Shown piece by piece: positions 6,022-15,596 of a DNA stretch of 64,000 nucleotides. The notes below the pieces were generated by a model that was not told the DNA's origin, did not search any database, and saw only the letters and a list, made by a program, of their open reading frames with translations. A program made the translations under genes and the position numbers. The DNA is from Alphaproteobacteria bacterium (GTDB lineage: Bacteria > Pseudomonadota > Alphaproteobacteria > Paracaedibacterales > CAIULA01), in NCBI GenBank assembly GCA_026400645.1, contig JAPLOP010000009.1, forward strand, positions 1 to 64,000, read 5' to 3'. Each line of letters opens with the position of its first letter. Position 1 is the first letter of the stretch.

Positions 6022-8751
6022 CTAATGCGCTTCATCCCAATCATTGCCCACTCCAACACCGACGACCAATGGAACAGATAATTGCGCAACAGTTTCCATG
6101 ATCCCTTTAATCAGGGGGATCGTGGTTTGCACCTCGCCCTCTGGCACCTCGAAAAGCAATTCATCATGAATCTGCAGGATTAAACGTGTCTTCGGTGCCG
6201 CCGCATAGGTTTTATCCCTCTGTAAGAAACGATGAACCTTGCGCATCGCCATTTTCACAATATCGGCATCGCTGCCCTGAAGCGGAGCATTAATCGCCTG
6301 GCGTTCGGCAAATTGGCGGGATACCGGATTGTTGTCGTTAATCCCTGGGGTATAACACCGCCGCCCCCACAGTGTCTCGACATACCCTTTTTCCCGGGCG
6401 ATGGCTTTGTATCGTTCCATATAGGTTTCTATGCCAGGATATTGTTTAAAATAAGCCTTGATAATTGCGCCTGCCTCAAAATTCGGAATACCCAATTGTT
6501 GGGCCAGCCCAAAGGCGCTAATGCCATAGATAATCCCAAAATTAATCGTTTTTGCCCGGCGACGGTATTCTGTCGTTACAGCATCCAGCGGAATTCCAAA
6601 AATCTGCGATGCGGTGACTTTGTGGATATCGTGCCCCTCGCGAAAGGCATGAATCAGGGGATCAACCTGTGCTACATGGGCCAGCAGGCGCAATTCAATT
6701 TGTGAATAATCCAATGAAACCAACTTACATCCTTTGTCGGCTATGAATGCTTGACGAATTTTGCGGCCATCTTCGCTTCGAACAGGAATGTTTTGAAGGT
6801 TGGGATCGGATGATGCCAGACGTCCCGTTGTGGTTCCAACCAAGGAAAAAGATGTATGAACCCGGCCTGTTTCAGGGTTAATCGCATTAATCAGCCCCTC
6901 AACATAAGTCGATTTTAATTTGGCCAAGCTGCGCCACTCCAGCACACGGGCAGGTAAATCATGCCCCTGCTGGCTGAGCTTTTCCAAAACATCAACATCC
7001 GTTATATAGGCGCCTGTTTTCGTTTTCTTTGGCGCTGGGCCTGACGCGCCCAATGACATTTCATCAAACAAAATCTCCCCCAATTGTTTTGGGGATGCAA
7101 CGTTAAATGTCCGCCCTGCCAATTGATGAATTTCCTCCTCCAAAGCAAACGCCCGCGTTGTAAAATCGTCCCCACATTTGTTCAGCGCGACAGGATCAAC
7201 CTTTATTCCGGCCACTTCCATATCAACAATGACGGGAATAATGGGGCGTTCTATCCGTTCATACAGGGTGTTTTTCTTTTCCTGCTGCACACGCAATTGC
7301 AATAAATGATACAAACGCAGGGTCACGTCCGCATCCTCCGCCGCATAAAACGTGGCTTGGTCAATGGGGACATGGTCAAATGTTTTTTGATTTTTGCCCG
7401 TGCCCGCAACATCAGCAAATTTGACCGTATTGTGATTCAGGTGCCGAAGCGCTAGTTCATCCAGGCCATGTCCATTTTTTCCCGCATCCAAACAATACGA
7501 CAAAAGCATCGTATCGGCCCAGGGGGTTATCGTGACCCCATATTTTTCAAGGACTGTCAGATCATATTTCAGATTATGACCCACCTTTAAAATGCCGGGA
7601 TCAAGGAATAACGGTTGCAGGAGATTCAAGGTTTCCCCCAGCGGAAGCTGCGCCTGATCAGATTGGTGTGCCAGCGGAATATAACATGCTCCAACCCCAT
7701 CAATCGCCAATGAAATCCCCACCAGCTGCGCCTGCATCGCGTTTAACGATGTTGTTTCTGTGTCAACAGCGACGATGCCTGCTTTATAAGTATCGTTGAT
7801 CCATTGGTGCAGTTCCTCGCGGGTGGTCACTGTCTTGTAACAGGATGGCATTTCAGCCGGGGCTATTTTTTGATCCATTTTTTGGCCCGATTTTTGACCA
7901 AGGCGCCCCACAAGGCTGTTGAATCCCTGGGCGCGTAAAAAAGAATCCCTGGCAGCAGAATCCAATGTCTGCGGAGTCAAATCATCAATCGGCAGCGGAA
8001 GCGGCGTGTCCTGTTTCAGTGTCACCAATTGGCGTGAAATTCTGGCTGCATCGGCGTTGTCAATCAAGGACTGCCGCCGCTTTGGTTGTTTGATTGTATT
8101 CGCATGGGCCAACAATGTATCCAAATCACCGAACTGATTGATCAATTCTGCGGCCGTTTTAATACCGATACCCGGCACACCCGGAACATTGTCGGTTGAA
8201 TCGCCGGCCAATGCCTGCACATCAATAACGTGGTCGGGATAGACACCGAATTTTTCAAAAACACCATCACGGTCGATGACTTTGTTTTTGATGGGATCCA
8301 GCAAGGTTACATGATCATTGACCAACTGCATCAGATCCTTATCCGATGACACAATGATAACCTGATATCCATCATTTGTCGCAGTCAGGGCGTAGCTTGC
8401 CAATAAATCGTCAGCCTCGTATCCAGCCTGCTCCACCGATGGAATCGCAAACGCGCGGCAGGCTTCGCGAATCAAGGGGAATTGGGGGATCAGATCCACC
8501 GGGGTTTCAAGGCGGTTGGCTTTATATTGTGGATAGATATCATGACGGAACGTTTGGCGGCCCGCATCAAAAACAACCGCAATCTTTCCATGATCCAGCT
8601 GTTCCAGTAATCGCACCAGCATCGTGCAAAATCCATATACGGCCCCAACGGGGACGCCATCGGATCGCTTTAGGGGGGGGAGCGCATGAAACGCCCGGAA
8701 AATAAAACCAGATCCATCAATTAAGTAAAGCTTAGGGAGGTGGGCGTTCAT
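6022..8751 (-). CDS. polA: DNA polymerase I
   Basis: A full-length 909-residue PolA used in Okazaki-fragment processing and repair. The 5'-3' exonuclease occupies residues ~1-290 (LIDGSGFIFRAFHALP; QAGYEADDLLAS). The 3'-5' exonuclease (~310-500) looks intact, with the acidic pair in VAVDTETTSLN and YAAEDADVTLRL. The polymerase domain (~530-905) has motif A VSLDYSQIELR, motif B RRRAKTINFGIIYG and motif C QIHDELLFEVPE. No clear Shine-Dalgarno sequence precedes the ATG. It is a single-gene unit between mazEF and a repeat-rich gap. Confidence 0.97.
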   Translation of the reverse strand: MNAHLPKLYLIDGSGFIFRAFHALPPLKRSDGVPVGAVYGFCTMLVRLLEQLDHGKIAVVFDAGRQTFRHDIYPQYKANRLETPVDLIPQFPLIREACRAFAIPSVEQAGYEADDLLASYALTATNDGYQVIIVSSDKDLMQLVNDHVTLLDPIKNKVIDRDGVFEKFGVYPDHVIDVQALAGDSTDNVPGVPGIGIKTAAELINQFGDLDTLLAHANTIKQPKRRQSLIDNADAARISRQLVTLKQDTPLPLPIDDLTPQTLDSAARDSFLRAQGFNSLVGRLGQKSGQKMDQKIAPAEMPSCYKTVTTREELHQWINDTYKAGIVAVDTETTSLNAMQAQLVGISLAIDGVGACYIPLAHQSDQAQLPLGETLNLLQPLFLDPGILKVGHNLKYDLTVLEKYGVTITPWADTMLLSYCLDAGKNGHGLDELALRHLNHNTVKFADVAGTGKNQKTFDHVPIDQATFYAAEDADVTLRLYHLLQLRVQQEKKNTLYERIERPIIPVIVDMEVAGIKVDPVALNKCGDDFTTRAFALEEEIHQLAGRTFNVASPKQLGEILFDEMSLGASGPAPKKTKTGAYITDVDVLEKLSQQGHDLPARVLEWRSLAKLKSTYVEGLINAINPETGRVHTSFSLVGTTTGRLASSDPNLQNIPVRSEDGRKIRQAFIADKGCKLVSLDYSQIELRLLAHVAQVDPLIHAFREGHDIHKVTASQIFGIPLDAVTTEYRRRAKTINFGIIYGISAFGLAQQLGIPNFEAGAIIKAYFKQYPGIETYMERYKAIAREKGYVETLWGRRCYTPGINDNNPVSRQFAERQAINAPLQGSDADIVKMAMRKVHRFLQRDKTYAAAPKTRLILQIHDELLFEVPEGEVQTTIPLIKGIMETVAQLSVPLVVGVGVGNDWDEAH

Positions 8752-9105
8752 GAATGGGGATGCCTTGTAGTCGTCAACATGCCCAAACTTATCCTATCCC
8801 CCAAAAAGTGGGAAGGGAAAAGATTGGGTGTCCGCACGACAGAGCGCATTGACAGGGTTATCAATATCCCGCACCATAATAATTGCTCTGTCTTTAGTTC
8901 AGATAGTTACTATCTTAAGATTTAAAATGCAAGCGTGACTGCGGTTGGTTTGCATTTTTTCGTTGATATCCAGGACAGAGTGCAAAATTCCTTATTCGCT
9001 AATATGTGCCTCATTTTAAGCTGTATATGATCGCCATTGAATCGCTTTCAAAATAGCGTCCTTTGGAAAGTGACACCCCCCTTATAAGCTCCTCAGATGG
9101 TTTTA
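8752..9105. other. Intergenic gap with a terminator-like hairpin
   Basis: No gene was recognised between polA and the repeat block. At 8924-8960 an inverted repeat (AAAATGCAA with TTGCATTTT, loop about 17 bases) is followed by a T-run on the plus strand, which looks like an intrinsic terminator. No gene for it to terminate is apparent. A short palindrome GATAGTTACTATC lies just before it. Confidence 0.45.
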
Positions 9106-9271
9106 CCGGATATCTATAGTGTTTTTCTACGTGATCAATAGAGAGATAGATTTCTGGATGGCCACACTTCACTTCGTTCGTTCGCCATGACGTCATGGCG
9201 AGGAGGGCGAAGCCCGATGGGACTATCCAGAAATCTATCCTGTTGTCTATTGACTTTGCCGGATATCTATA
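9106..9271. repeat. Palindromic interspersed repeat, copy 2, flanked by 13-bp direct repeats
   Basis: The core arms GATAGATTTCTGGA and TCCAGAAATCTATC form a perfect 14-bp inverted repeat around the family centre CGTCATGGCGAGGAGGGCGA. The unit lies between two direct copies of CCGGATATCTATA, at 9106-9118 and 9259-9271. The direct copies could be an insertion footprint, but this is unproven. Confidence 0.75.
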
Positions 9272-9331
9272 AAAATTGCGACAGAACCGAAAAACGTCTA
9301 GAAGGCGGATTAAAAGCGTAAACGTAATTTT

Positions 9332-9424
9332 TTGGATCGCCACGCTCCTTTCAGTCGCTCGCGATGACGGACTTTCGTCACTTTCGTCATTGCGAGGAGG
9401 GCGAAGTTCGACGCGGCAATCCAT
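9332..9424. repeat. Palindromic interspersed repeat, copy 3
   Basis: Runs from TTGGATCGCCACGCTCC to GACGCGGCAATCCA with the central CGTCATTGCGAGGAGGGCGA. It lacks the long outer arms seen in other copies. An open frame spanning 9011-9424 is only translated repeat and is not a gene. Confidence 0.75.
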
Positions 9425-9501
9425 GTTATTAACAATACACTAAAGTATTCACCTGAAGACGAGTGGATTTTTCCATCCCACCTAACAAAATAAACGAATT
9501 T

Positions 9502-11268
9502 TTATCTGGGATTCACTATATTTATGAATACTACTTCCTTAAAATATTTCCATTCATCATCACTTAAATATTTATCAGGGTGTAAAAACTTAGAAAGTTT
9601 TTTTCTATATATATCGGAAGAAACAGCAACTCTTTCTTTCGATCCGATAACAATGGTTGCTAGTTTTATCACTTCTGTCGGAGCTCCATTAGATTCAAGG
9701 TGCTCAATAAACAGGCGTAATTTCTCTTGTTTACCCCACATACGCGCTATTATTTGTCTAGAGTCTTTATATTTAATATTGAAGTTATATTCCACACCAT
9801 AAGGAACATCTGTTTGTAGATTTTGCCACCTTTCAAAATCAAGAAGTGGATTATGACTAAGATCCCCAACTAATGATGCAGCCTCATCTTTGCGACGACG
9901 TTCTTCCTGTTCGGCTCTGCCCCTCTCTGCTGCTTCTTCCCGTCGCTGTTCCTGTTTTAAATAACTTAAAACTTCTGCGTCTCTCTGCTCAGACCTTTTT
10001 ATCGGAACAGATTTAATTTTATAAAGGTTACTAACTAATTTGGATAAATCTGAAAAATAGGGGCAATACACAGAATTCATTTCAACAGTATTCCAAATTT
10101 CTTCAGCTGCGATTGAGAATTGTTGATAGTTATTTTGAACATATTTCACCCATGTATCTTTATCAAGAATACGATCCCTAGAGGAAAGAGCAATGAGCGC
10201 CTTCAATAAGGGTTGCCTAGCCGAAGCGGGATTACCAACTTGAGAAAGAGCGCGATTCGTTACCAAATCTACTTTTTTATTGAGAAAATCAGAAAAAATC
10301 TGCTGGTCACTATTTTTTACGAACGCTTGGGCTACCCTATCAACAAAAAATTCGTGTTTTTGATTGATCTCTCTTAATTCAGCTCTAAAATCTTTTTCAT
10401 TAGCACCAAAATATCGAGAAGCAGACTGTGCAATATCGTCTAAGGACTTACATACACTTATTAAAGCTTGTGAAAATTCCTTTTCATTGAGATTTGGATT
10501 TTTTTTTAGCCAAGATATCATCTGCTCTCCCGCCGTTTTTCCCTCACTTTGATTCCAAGCATCTGTGTTTCTCCAAACGGCAAGGGCTGCAATGGTAAAC
10601 GTATAAAGGGCCTGCTTTTTATTTTTACATTCTCCCATTATTTCAGGAAACAATTTGTTAAGCGTGTCCGAATACGACATAGAACTCGAGCTTGAAGAGG
10701 TTCTTCCATAATCAGGACGTGTATAATAATGCTGATAAATCGTTCCCATTAATTTATTTCTATCCTCGATCGAAGAACTTTTCGCAACTTCAAAGGCACC
10801 CCTCCCCGTCACAAGTCTGGCAAAAGAATTCTGTAAATCTGAGTTCCCCTTTTTTTCGTCAACCTCAAAAGAAAGAGCGGACAGAACACTCGACAACGTC
10901 AGTACTGTCAACGGGGGGCGCCGTTCCGGCTCCAAAGGGGTCGGCCCCAAAGGGTCCAAAATTTTCTGAAACTGTGCGTTATCAACTTTTTCCGGCAAAG
11001 TGCCTTTTTTTTCATGCAGCCATTGAAAACATGAAGAAAAATAACCCCGTATAAAATCATCTTGAGCACTGGGTAAGTCAGAAGGGGCCTTCGCCGTCAA
11101 CGTATCATAAATTTTATGAAAGGCGTCTGAGGCGTCTTTTGGTTTCCATTCATCTACTTCCCGCACCGACACCCGTGGAATGCTGCGCACATCTTGTTGA
11201 AAATCACCGGCTGCCCAGACCCCACAGGTAAAAGCAATATTAATAACAAGAACACAAAATTTATTCAT
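9502..11268 (-). CDS. Exported protein of unknown function with a J-domain-like C-terminus
   Basis: A 588-residue protein with a signal peptide (residues ~1-20, ending near WAAG). Most of it is helical and not recognised. A charged coiled-coil-like stretch lies at ~438-465 (REEAAERGRAEQEERRRKDE). The last ~70 residues contain YRKKLSKFLHPDKY (~549), which carries the HPD tripeptide of J-domains, followed by one short helix. A typical J-domain continues further, so this may be degenerate. Export plus a J-domain motif suggests a periplasmic or host-directed role, which is inference. It is monocistronic. Confidence 0.6.
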   Translation of the reverse strand: MNKFCVLVINIAFTCGVWAAGDFQQDVRSIPRVSVREVDEWKPKDASDAFHKIYDTLTAKAPSDLPSAQDDFIRGYFSSCFQWLHEKKGTLPEKVDNAQFQKILDPLGPTPLEPERRPPLTVLTLSSVLSALSFEVDEKKGNSDLQNSFARLVTGRGAFEVAKSSSIEDRNKLMGTIYQHYYTRPDYGRTSSSSSSMSYSDTLNKLFPEIMGECKNKKQALYTFTIAALAVWRNTDAWNQSEGKTAGEQMISWLKKNPNLNEKEFSQALISVCKSLDDIAQSASRYFGANEKDFRAELREINQKHEFFVDRVAQAFVKNSDQQIFSDFLNKKVDLVTNRALSQVGNPASARQPLLKALIALSSRDRILDKDTWVKYVQNNYQQFSIAAEEIWNTVEMNSVYCPYFSDLSKLVSNLYKIKSVPIKRSEQRDAEVLSYLKQEQRREEAAERGRAEQEERRRKDEAASLVGDLSHNPLLDFERWQNLQTDVPYGVEYNFNIKYKDSRQIIARMWGKQEKLRLFIEHLESNGAPTEVIKLATIVIGSKERVAVSSDIYRKKLSKFLHPDKYLSDDEWKYFKEVVFINIVNPR

Positions 11269-12020
11269 AAAAATCTCCTTTGAAAGAATATATGATATAA
11301 ATCACTCAACAATGAAATGCAACTATTTTTTTGATGCAACGAATATTGGCTCAGTCGGATGCTATCCAAATATCAATCGGTCTGTCTTGGGAAAATAAGT
11401 GAAAATCGGGCAGGAGAACGGATGATGGGTCGATTCCCGGTTCTGGCGCAATCCTTTTGATTCCTCGATGGTCTTGTTCAATCAAAACATGCTTTATATT
11501 ACAAATAACCATGATAACGCGAAGAGTCTATGCAATGAATAAAAAATCATCCCTGTCCTTAAAACTCTGTCGTTTTTTATACTATGCTTTGGAATCCTTC
11601 ATTGGGAATCAATTTATTCCCAATGAAGGGCACACAAAAAAATGTAGTATGCACAAATACGGAAATAATAAAAAACTAAGACATATCCTTTTATAATAAA
11701 CGTATTGGAACATATACGGTCAATCTTCTGCCTACACTAGCAGCAATAAAGAAATCATCAAAAGACCATCAGCACCTTGATAGCCCCCCATTTTTTGAGA
11801 AAATTTTTCTCCATCTGGCATAGGTGCCATATTAAAATCGGACAATAGGGGGAATGCAAATCGTGGTGCCGTCCGAATTGTTGTGAATCCCGAAAAAACA
11901 CACTATACATACATACGGTTGATCATTATAAAAATTTTTGCGGGCCTTACCTGTTCCAGTAAATTTTATAAGCATCGAATTATTTTCCAACCAAAGCATT
12001 TCTTATGGTAAACTGCCGCC
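11269..12020. other. Intergenic gap of about 750 bases with hairpins only
   Basis: I see no convincing gene. A 79-codon frame at 11457-11696 has no family features and contains a perfect palindrome. Other structure: TGGCA-TAGG-TGCCA near 11816-11829, and CGGAC with GTCCG arms near 11838-11874. The final bases form the leader of rnr. A short stretch near 11431 resembles a tRNA T-arm but has no matching acceptor stem. Confidence 0.5.
11596..11629. repeat. Perfect 14-bp inverted repeat
   Basis: CCTTCATTGGGAAT at 11596-11609 and ATTCCCAATGAAGG at 11616-11629 are exact complements with a 6-base loop. There is no T-run on the plus strand and no gene ending nearby, so this is not an ordinary terminator. 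It could be an operator, a decayed element end or part of a small RNA. Confidence 0.6.
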
Positions 12021-14060
12021 ATGACACATGAAACTAGACATCCTGAATTAAAGGCAACAGTTGTTGCGCTTCTTGAAAAAAACCATCACCTTTTGACCAA
12101 ACGGGATATTTGTAAGGCCCTTGGGATCAAGGGGGCGCGGCGTATCGACCTGAAATGGGTTCTGGCAGAACTCAAATCCGAAGGGTACGGCGAAAAGATG
12201 GCAAGACGCGTGGACCCGCGCGCCGATGCAAAAAACGCCCAAAATGGTCGAACGAAACGCGGAATGATGACGGCGTCTTCGGTTCGTATGGGCCTGTTCG
12301 AACGGCGCGGAAGTGCCGGCATGTTATCGCCCTGCCACCGCAAGGATTCCTTTCCAACCATACGATGTGACAAAGAAATTTCTGACACATTGGCCGATGA
12401 CAGCATTGTTTTGTACCATTTGGATGATGGGAAAAAGCTGCATGTGGATCGTGTTTTGGGATCCATTCATGACCCTAAGGTGTACAGCCTTATGGCAGTT
12501 CATGCCTATCAGCTTCCCCATTCGTTTTCGAATTCATCCGTGCAATTGGCGGCGTCCGGAAAGGTCCCGCCATTGGGTGATCGAACGGATTTTCGTCAGA
12601 TCCCCCTTGTCACGATTGATGGTGAGGATGCGCGCGATTTCGATGATGCTGTCTGGGCGGCGCCTGATCTTGATCCCCGGAACGAAGGGGGCTGGCGCCT
12701 GATTGTGGCGATTGCCGATGTCAGCCATTATGTCCACCCAGAGGATTCTTTGGATCGCGAAGCATACGAACGTGGTAATTCGGTTTATTTTCCCGATCGT
12801 GTTATCCCAATGTTACCGGAGGCATTATCGAATGATCTTTGTTCACTGAGACCTGACGAGGATCGGGCTTGTTTAGCCGTTGAAATGCTGATTAATGCCC
12901 AGGGAAAGATAAAGTCCCATCATTTTAAACGAGGGTTAATGCGATCCAGGGCGCGTTTGACGTATAATCAGGTTCAGCATGCGATTGATGTGGCAAAAAG
13001 TGGCGGAGAATTCGATGCTGTCACCGGTCCATTATGGGATGAGATTTTAAAGCCACTATATGGTGCGTATCAGTCATTTTTAAAGGCCCGAACAAAGCGA
13101 TGTACTCTGGATTTAAATATGCCAGAACACCAAGTTCAATTTAATGAGCTTGGGGCCGTCAAGGCCGTAACGTTGCGGGCTCCGTTAGAAAGCCATCAGC
13201 TGATCGAAGAAATGATGATTGCAGCCAATATTTCGGCCGCTAAAACGTTGCTGGTTAAAAAATGGCCGACCTTGTTTCGTATTCATGATGCACCTGATAC
13301 CGTGCGGACCGAAAATTTGAAGACGGTATTAAAGTCCCTGAAAATATCCATTCCGAATATTAAAACGTTTCTACCTGATCATTTCAATGACATTTTGTCA
13401 AAAACAAAAGGCCTACCCCATTCACGATTGATCAATGATTTGGTCCTAAGGTGTCAGTCGCAAGCGAAATATGCCCCAACCAATATTGGACATTTCGGGT
13501 TAAGCTTGGCGCATTATTGTCATTTCACGTCCCCAATTCGGCGATACGCTGACCTTGTTGTTCATCGATCATTGATTGCCGCTTTGGCCCTTGGGGATGA
13601 AAAACATGCGGAACCGGTGGCGATTGAAATATTGCAGGAAATTGGCGATCACATTTCATCCACGGAACGCACCGCATCAATGGCGGAACGCGAAGTCATG
13701 GATCGCTTTATGGCCGGATATTTGGAATCACAGCTGGGGACCACATTCACCGGGGCCATCGTTGGCGTTTCGGGGGCCGGTCTTTTTGTTGCTCTGGATC
13801 AAAGTGGGGCCCAAGGGTTTGTCCCCAAAAGTCGTTTGCCGGATGATTATTACGTTTTTGATGCGATTGGGCATCGGTATATTGGCCAGCGAACACGCAC
13901 CACTTATCAGCTGGGCGATTCTGTCACGGTGCTTTTGGAAATGGCAGATCCTATCACGTGTTCTATTGCTTTTTCCATTGTGGATGAAAAAAGGGTTGGT
14001 CGTATTTCCTATAAGCCAAAGAAAGGGTCTGCAAAATTGTCGAGGTCCAGCAGAGCCTAG
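12021..14060 (+). CDS. rnr: Ribonuclease R
   Basis: A 679-residue RNase II-superfamily 3'-5' exoribonuclease that degrades structured RNA. An N-terminal helix-turn-helix-like region (~20-55) is followed by cold-shock/OB-type segments. The RNB catalytic domain (~195-520) has the metal-binding TIDGEDARDFDDA (~198-210), VAIADVSHYV (~231) and SPIRRYADLVVHR (~504-516). An S1 domain lies at ~570-655. It is slightly shorter than typical RNase R because the basic tail is short. A palindromic repeat begins at the base after the stop. Confidence 0.95.
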   Translation: MTHETRHPELKATVVALLEKNHHLLTKRDICKALGIKGARRIDLKWVLAELKSEGYGEKMARRVDPRADAKNAQNGRTKRGMMTASSVRMGLFERRGSAGMLSPCHRKDSFPTIRCDKEISDTLADDSIVLYHLDDGKKLHVDRVLGSIHDPKVYSLMAVHAYQLPHSFSNSSVQLAASGKVPPLGDRTDFRQIPLVTIDGEDARDFDDAVWAAPDLDPRNEGGWRLIVAIADVSHYVHPEDSLDREAYERGNSVYFPDRVIPMLPEALSNDLCSLRPDEDRACLAVEMLINAQGKIKSHHFKRGLMRSRARLTYNQVQHAIDVAKSGGEFDAVTGPLWDEILKPLYGAYQSFLKARTKRCTLDLNMPEHQVQFNELGAVKAVTLRAPLESHQLIEEMMIAANISAAKTLLVKKWPTLFRIHDAPDTVRTENLKTVLKSLKISIPNIKTFLPDHFNDILSKTKGLPHSRLINDLVLRCQSQAKYAPTNIGHFGLSLAHYCHFTSPIRRYADLVVHRSLIAALALGDEKHAEPVAIEILQEIGDHISSTERTASMAEREVMDRFMAGYLESQLGTTFTGAIVGVSGAGLFVALDQSGAQGFVPKSRLPDDYYVFDAIGHRYIGQRTRTTYQLGDSVTVLLEMADPITCSIAFSIVDEKRVGRISYKPKKGSAKLSRSSRA

Positions 14061-14226
14061 CGTAATACCGTTTTCACAAATTATTGGTGAGTTTCCTGGA
14101 TGGCCACGTCGCCTTCGTCGGCTCGCCGTGCCGTACGTCATTGCGCGGAGGGCGAAGCTCAGCAAAGCAACCCAGGATTACCTAGGAAAACATGAGGTTT
14201 TTTGGGGATTGTTACTTCGGACTGGA
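14061..14226 (+). repeat. Palindromic interspersed repeat, copy 4 (hybrid ends)
   Basis: Starts directly after the rnr stop with the type I arm TAATACCGTTTTCACAAATT, continues through the CCTGGATGGCCACGTCGCC core, and ends with AAAACATGAGGTTTTTTGGG and GTTACTTCGG. That end resembles the type II arm seen at 36540-36718. The copy therefore combines two end types. No gene was seen from here to 14389. Confidence 0.8.
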
Positions 14227-14389
14227 CCTATACCCAATCTAAACGGAAATGTTGATTTTTATGTTGGCTATCCCCTTGGTTTATAATTTGGCCATAAATG
14301 TCGACAAAAAAATCCTTACATAGAATGGCTATGCTCGTCTTTTTCACCTTGTTTCTGAAAAAACTATCTGTCATAAAATTTCAACATTT

Positions 14390-15073
14390 TCATTCATCTT
14401 GGGTATATGATACGGAGAATGGTTTTGTTTTTTCCGGAAACAGTTCTTCAAAGCAATGCTTATCTTTGTTGAAAGCCAGAAATTTCCCCTTGGACAATTC
14501 GAAATACCATGCATGTAGGAATAAACGACCGGTTGCAATCCTTTCTTGAATCCAGGGAAAGGTTTCCAGGTTTTTCAGAGAATGAATTAACGCACGATGG
14601 CTGCATGCCTCTGTCTTAATATCGATGCAATCTGTTGCATAATCGTGCATCACCGAATCATAAATTGGGTGAACTAATTCCATCCATTTGGATAAAAAAC
14701 TATTTTCTTTGTTGGGTTTTGGATCCGCAAACAAGGACTGTATGCCGCCGCATTGGCTGTGCCCCAGCACAATCACATGACGAATTCCCAAACTACAAAT
14801 CCCAAATTCTAAAGCGGCGCTTGTCCCGTGATGTGTGTTGTCATTTTCAAAAGGTGGAATTAAATTGGCCACGTTTCGAATGACAAATAAATCCCCTGGT
14901 TTACAATTCATGAGAATGGCAGGATCGACCCTGGAATCAGAACAGGAAACAACCAACGTTTTTGGATGTTGACCGTTTTTAATAAGTTCCCGAAAGACAA
15001 CATCTCCATCGCAAAAATATTTTTGATGGAATTGGTTGCACCCCAGGATTAGATCATTAATTTCATTTGGCAT
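14390..15073 (-). CDS. Beta-class carbonic anhydrase
   Basis: A 227-residue cytoplasmic zinc enzyme interconverting CO2 and bicarbonate. The zinc ligands and active-site pair are in VVSCSDSRVDP (~42-52: Cys, Asp, Arg) and in GHSQCGGIQ (~104-112: His, Cys). VIRNVANLIPP and HHGTSAALEFG are family signatures. It is monocistronic and convergent with rnr. The Shine-Dalgarno sequence is weak. Confidence 0.93.
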   Translation of the reverse strand: MPNEINDLILGCNQFHQKYFCDGDVVFRELIKNGQHPKTLVVSCSDSRVDPAILMNCKPGDLFVIRNVANLIPPFENDNTHHGTSAALEFGICSLGIRHVIVLGHSQCGGIQSLFADPKPNKENSFLSKWMELVHPIYDSVMHDYATDCIDIKTEACSHRALIHSLKNLETFPWIQERIATGRLFLHAWYFELSKGKFLAFNKDKHCFEELFPEKTKPFSVSYTQDE

Positions 15074-15179
15074 TTTTCACTTGAATTATCGACAAAAAGA
15101 TTTTACCAACATAAGCTAGTGTATCATTTTTAATGGGCAAATTGGCTGCTTAATTCTTTGTTTTTGAAAGTTTTTTAGA

Positions 15180-15524
15180 ATGGTCCAGCGACAGCTTAGT
15201 CTTTTTCCCATTACAGACCCCCTGCCAATTCGTGTAACAGCAAAGGGAATAGAGGTTTTTATAAAGGTCACCCCAAAGGCATCAAAAGATCGCCTTGGGA
15301 AAATTATGGCTGATAGTGCCGGGAATTACGTTCTGAAAGCGTATGTCACAGCACCGCCAGAGGATAACCAGGCAAACGAGTGTTTGATTCGGTTCCTTTC
15401 AAAAGAATGGAGATTGCCAAAAAGCTGCATTCAGATCATTAATGGACTGGCTAGCCGGCAAAAAACCATTTTGCTGACGGGCGTTAACGAGGGCGAGGTA
15501 AAAAACATCCTTGGTGCTTATTGA
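15180..15524 (+). CDS. DUF167/YggU family protein
   Basis: A 114-residue protein with the DUF167 pattern: VFIKVTPKASKDRLGKI (~24-40), LKAYVTAPPEDNQANECLIRF (split around ~56-75) and INGLASRQKTILLTG (~88-102). The family is widespread and of uncertain biochemical role. The start follows a weak purine stretch. The amino-acid ABC transporter begins 72 bases downstream on the same strand. Confidence 0.85.
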   Translation: MVQRQLSLFPITDPLPIRVTAKGIEVFIKVTPKASKDRLGKIMADSAGNYVLKAYVTAPPEDNQANECLIRFLSKEWRLPKSCIQIINGLASRQKTILLTGVNEGEVKNILGAY

Positions 15525-15596
15525 GGTTTTGGTTGCCAGTATCCTCATAAAGTTTTACCATTATTCTTATTGACTTCAAAAGAAAGATATATCGAT

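Noticed and set aside
9011-9424. 137-codon open frame on the minus strand
   Set aside because: It is translated palindromic repeat sequence with no family features.
11425-11455. Sequence resembling a tRNA T-arm
   Set aside because: No acceptor or anticodon arm could be matched around it.
11457-11696. 79-codon open frame on the plus strand
   Set aside because: No recognisable domain or ribosome site, and it contains the perfect palindrome at 11596-11629.
13576-14286. 236-codon open frame overlapping the end of rnr
   Set aside because: It is in a different frame within a well-conserved rnr gene and runs into the repeat.
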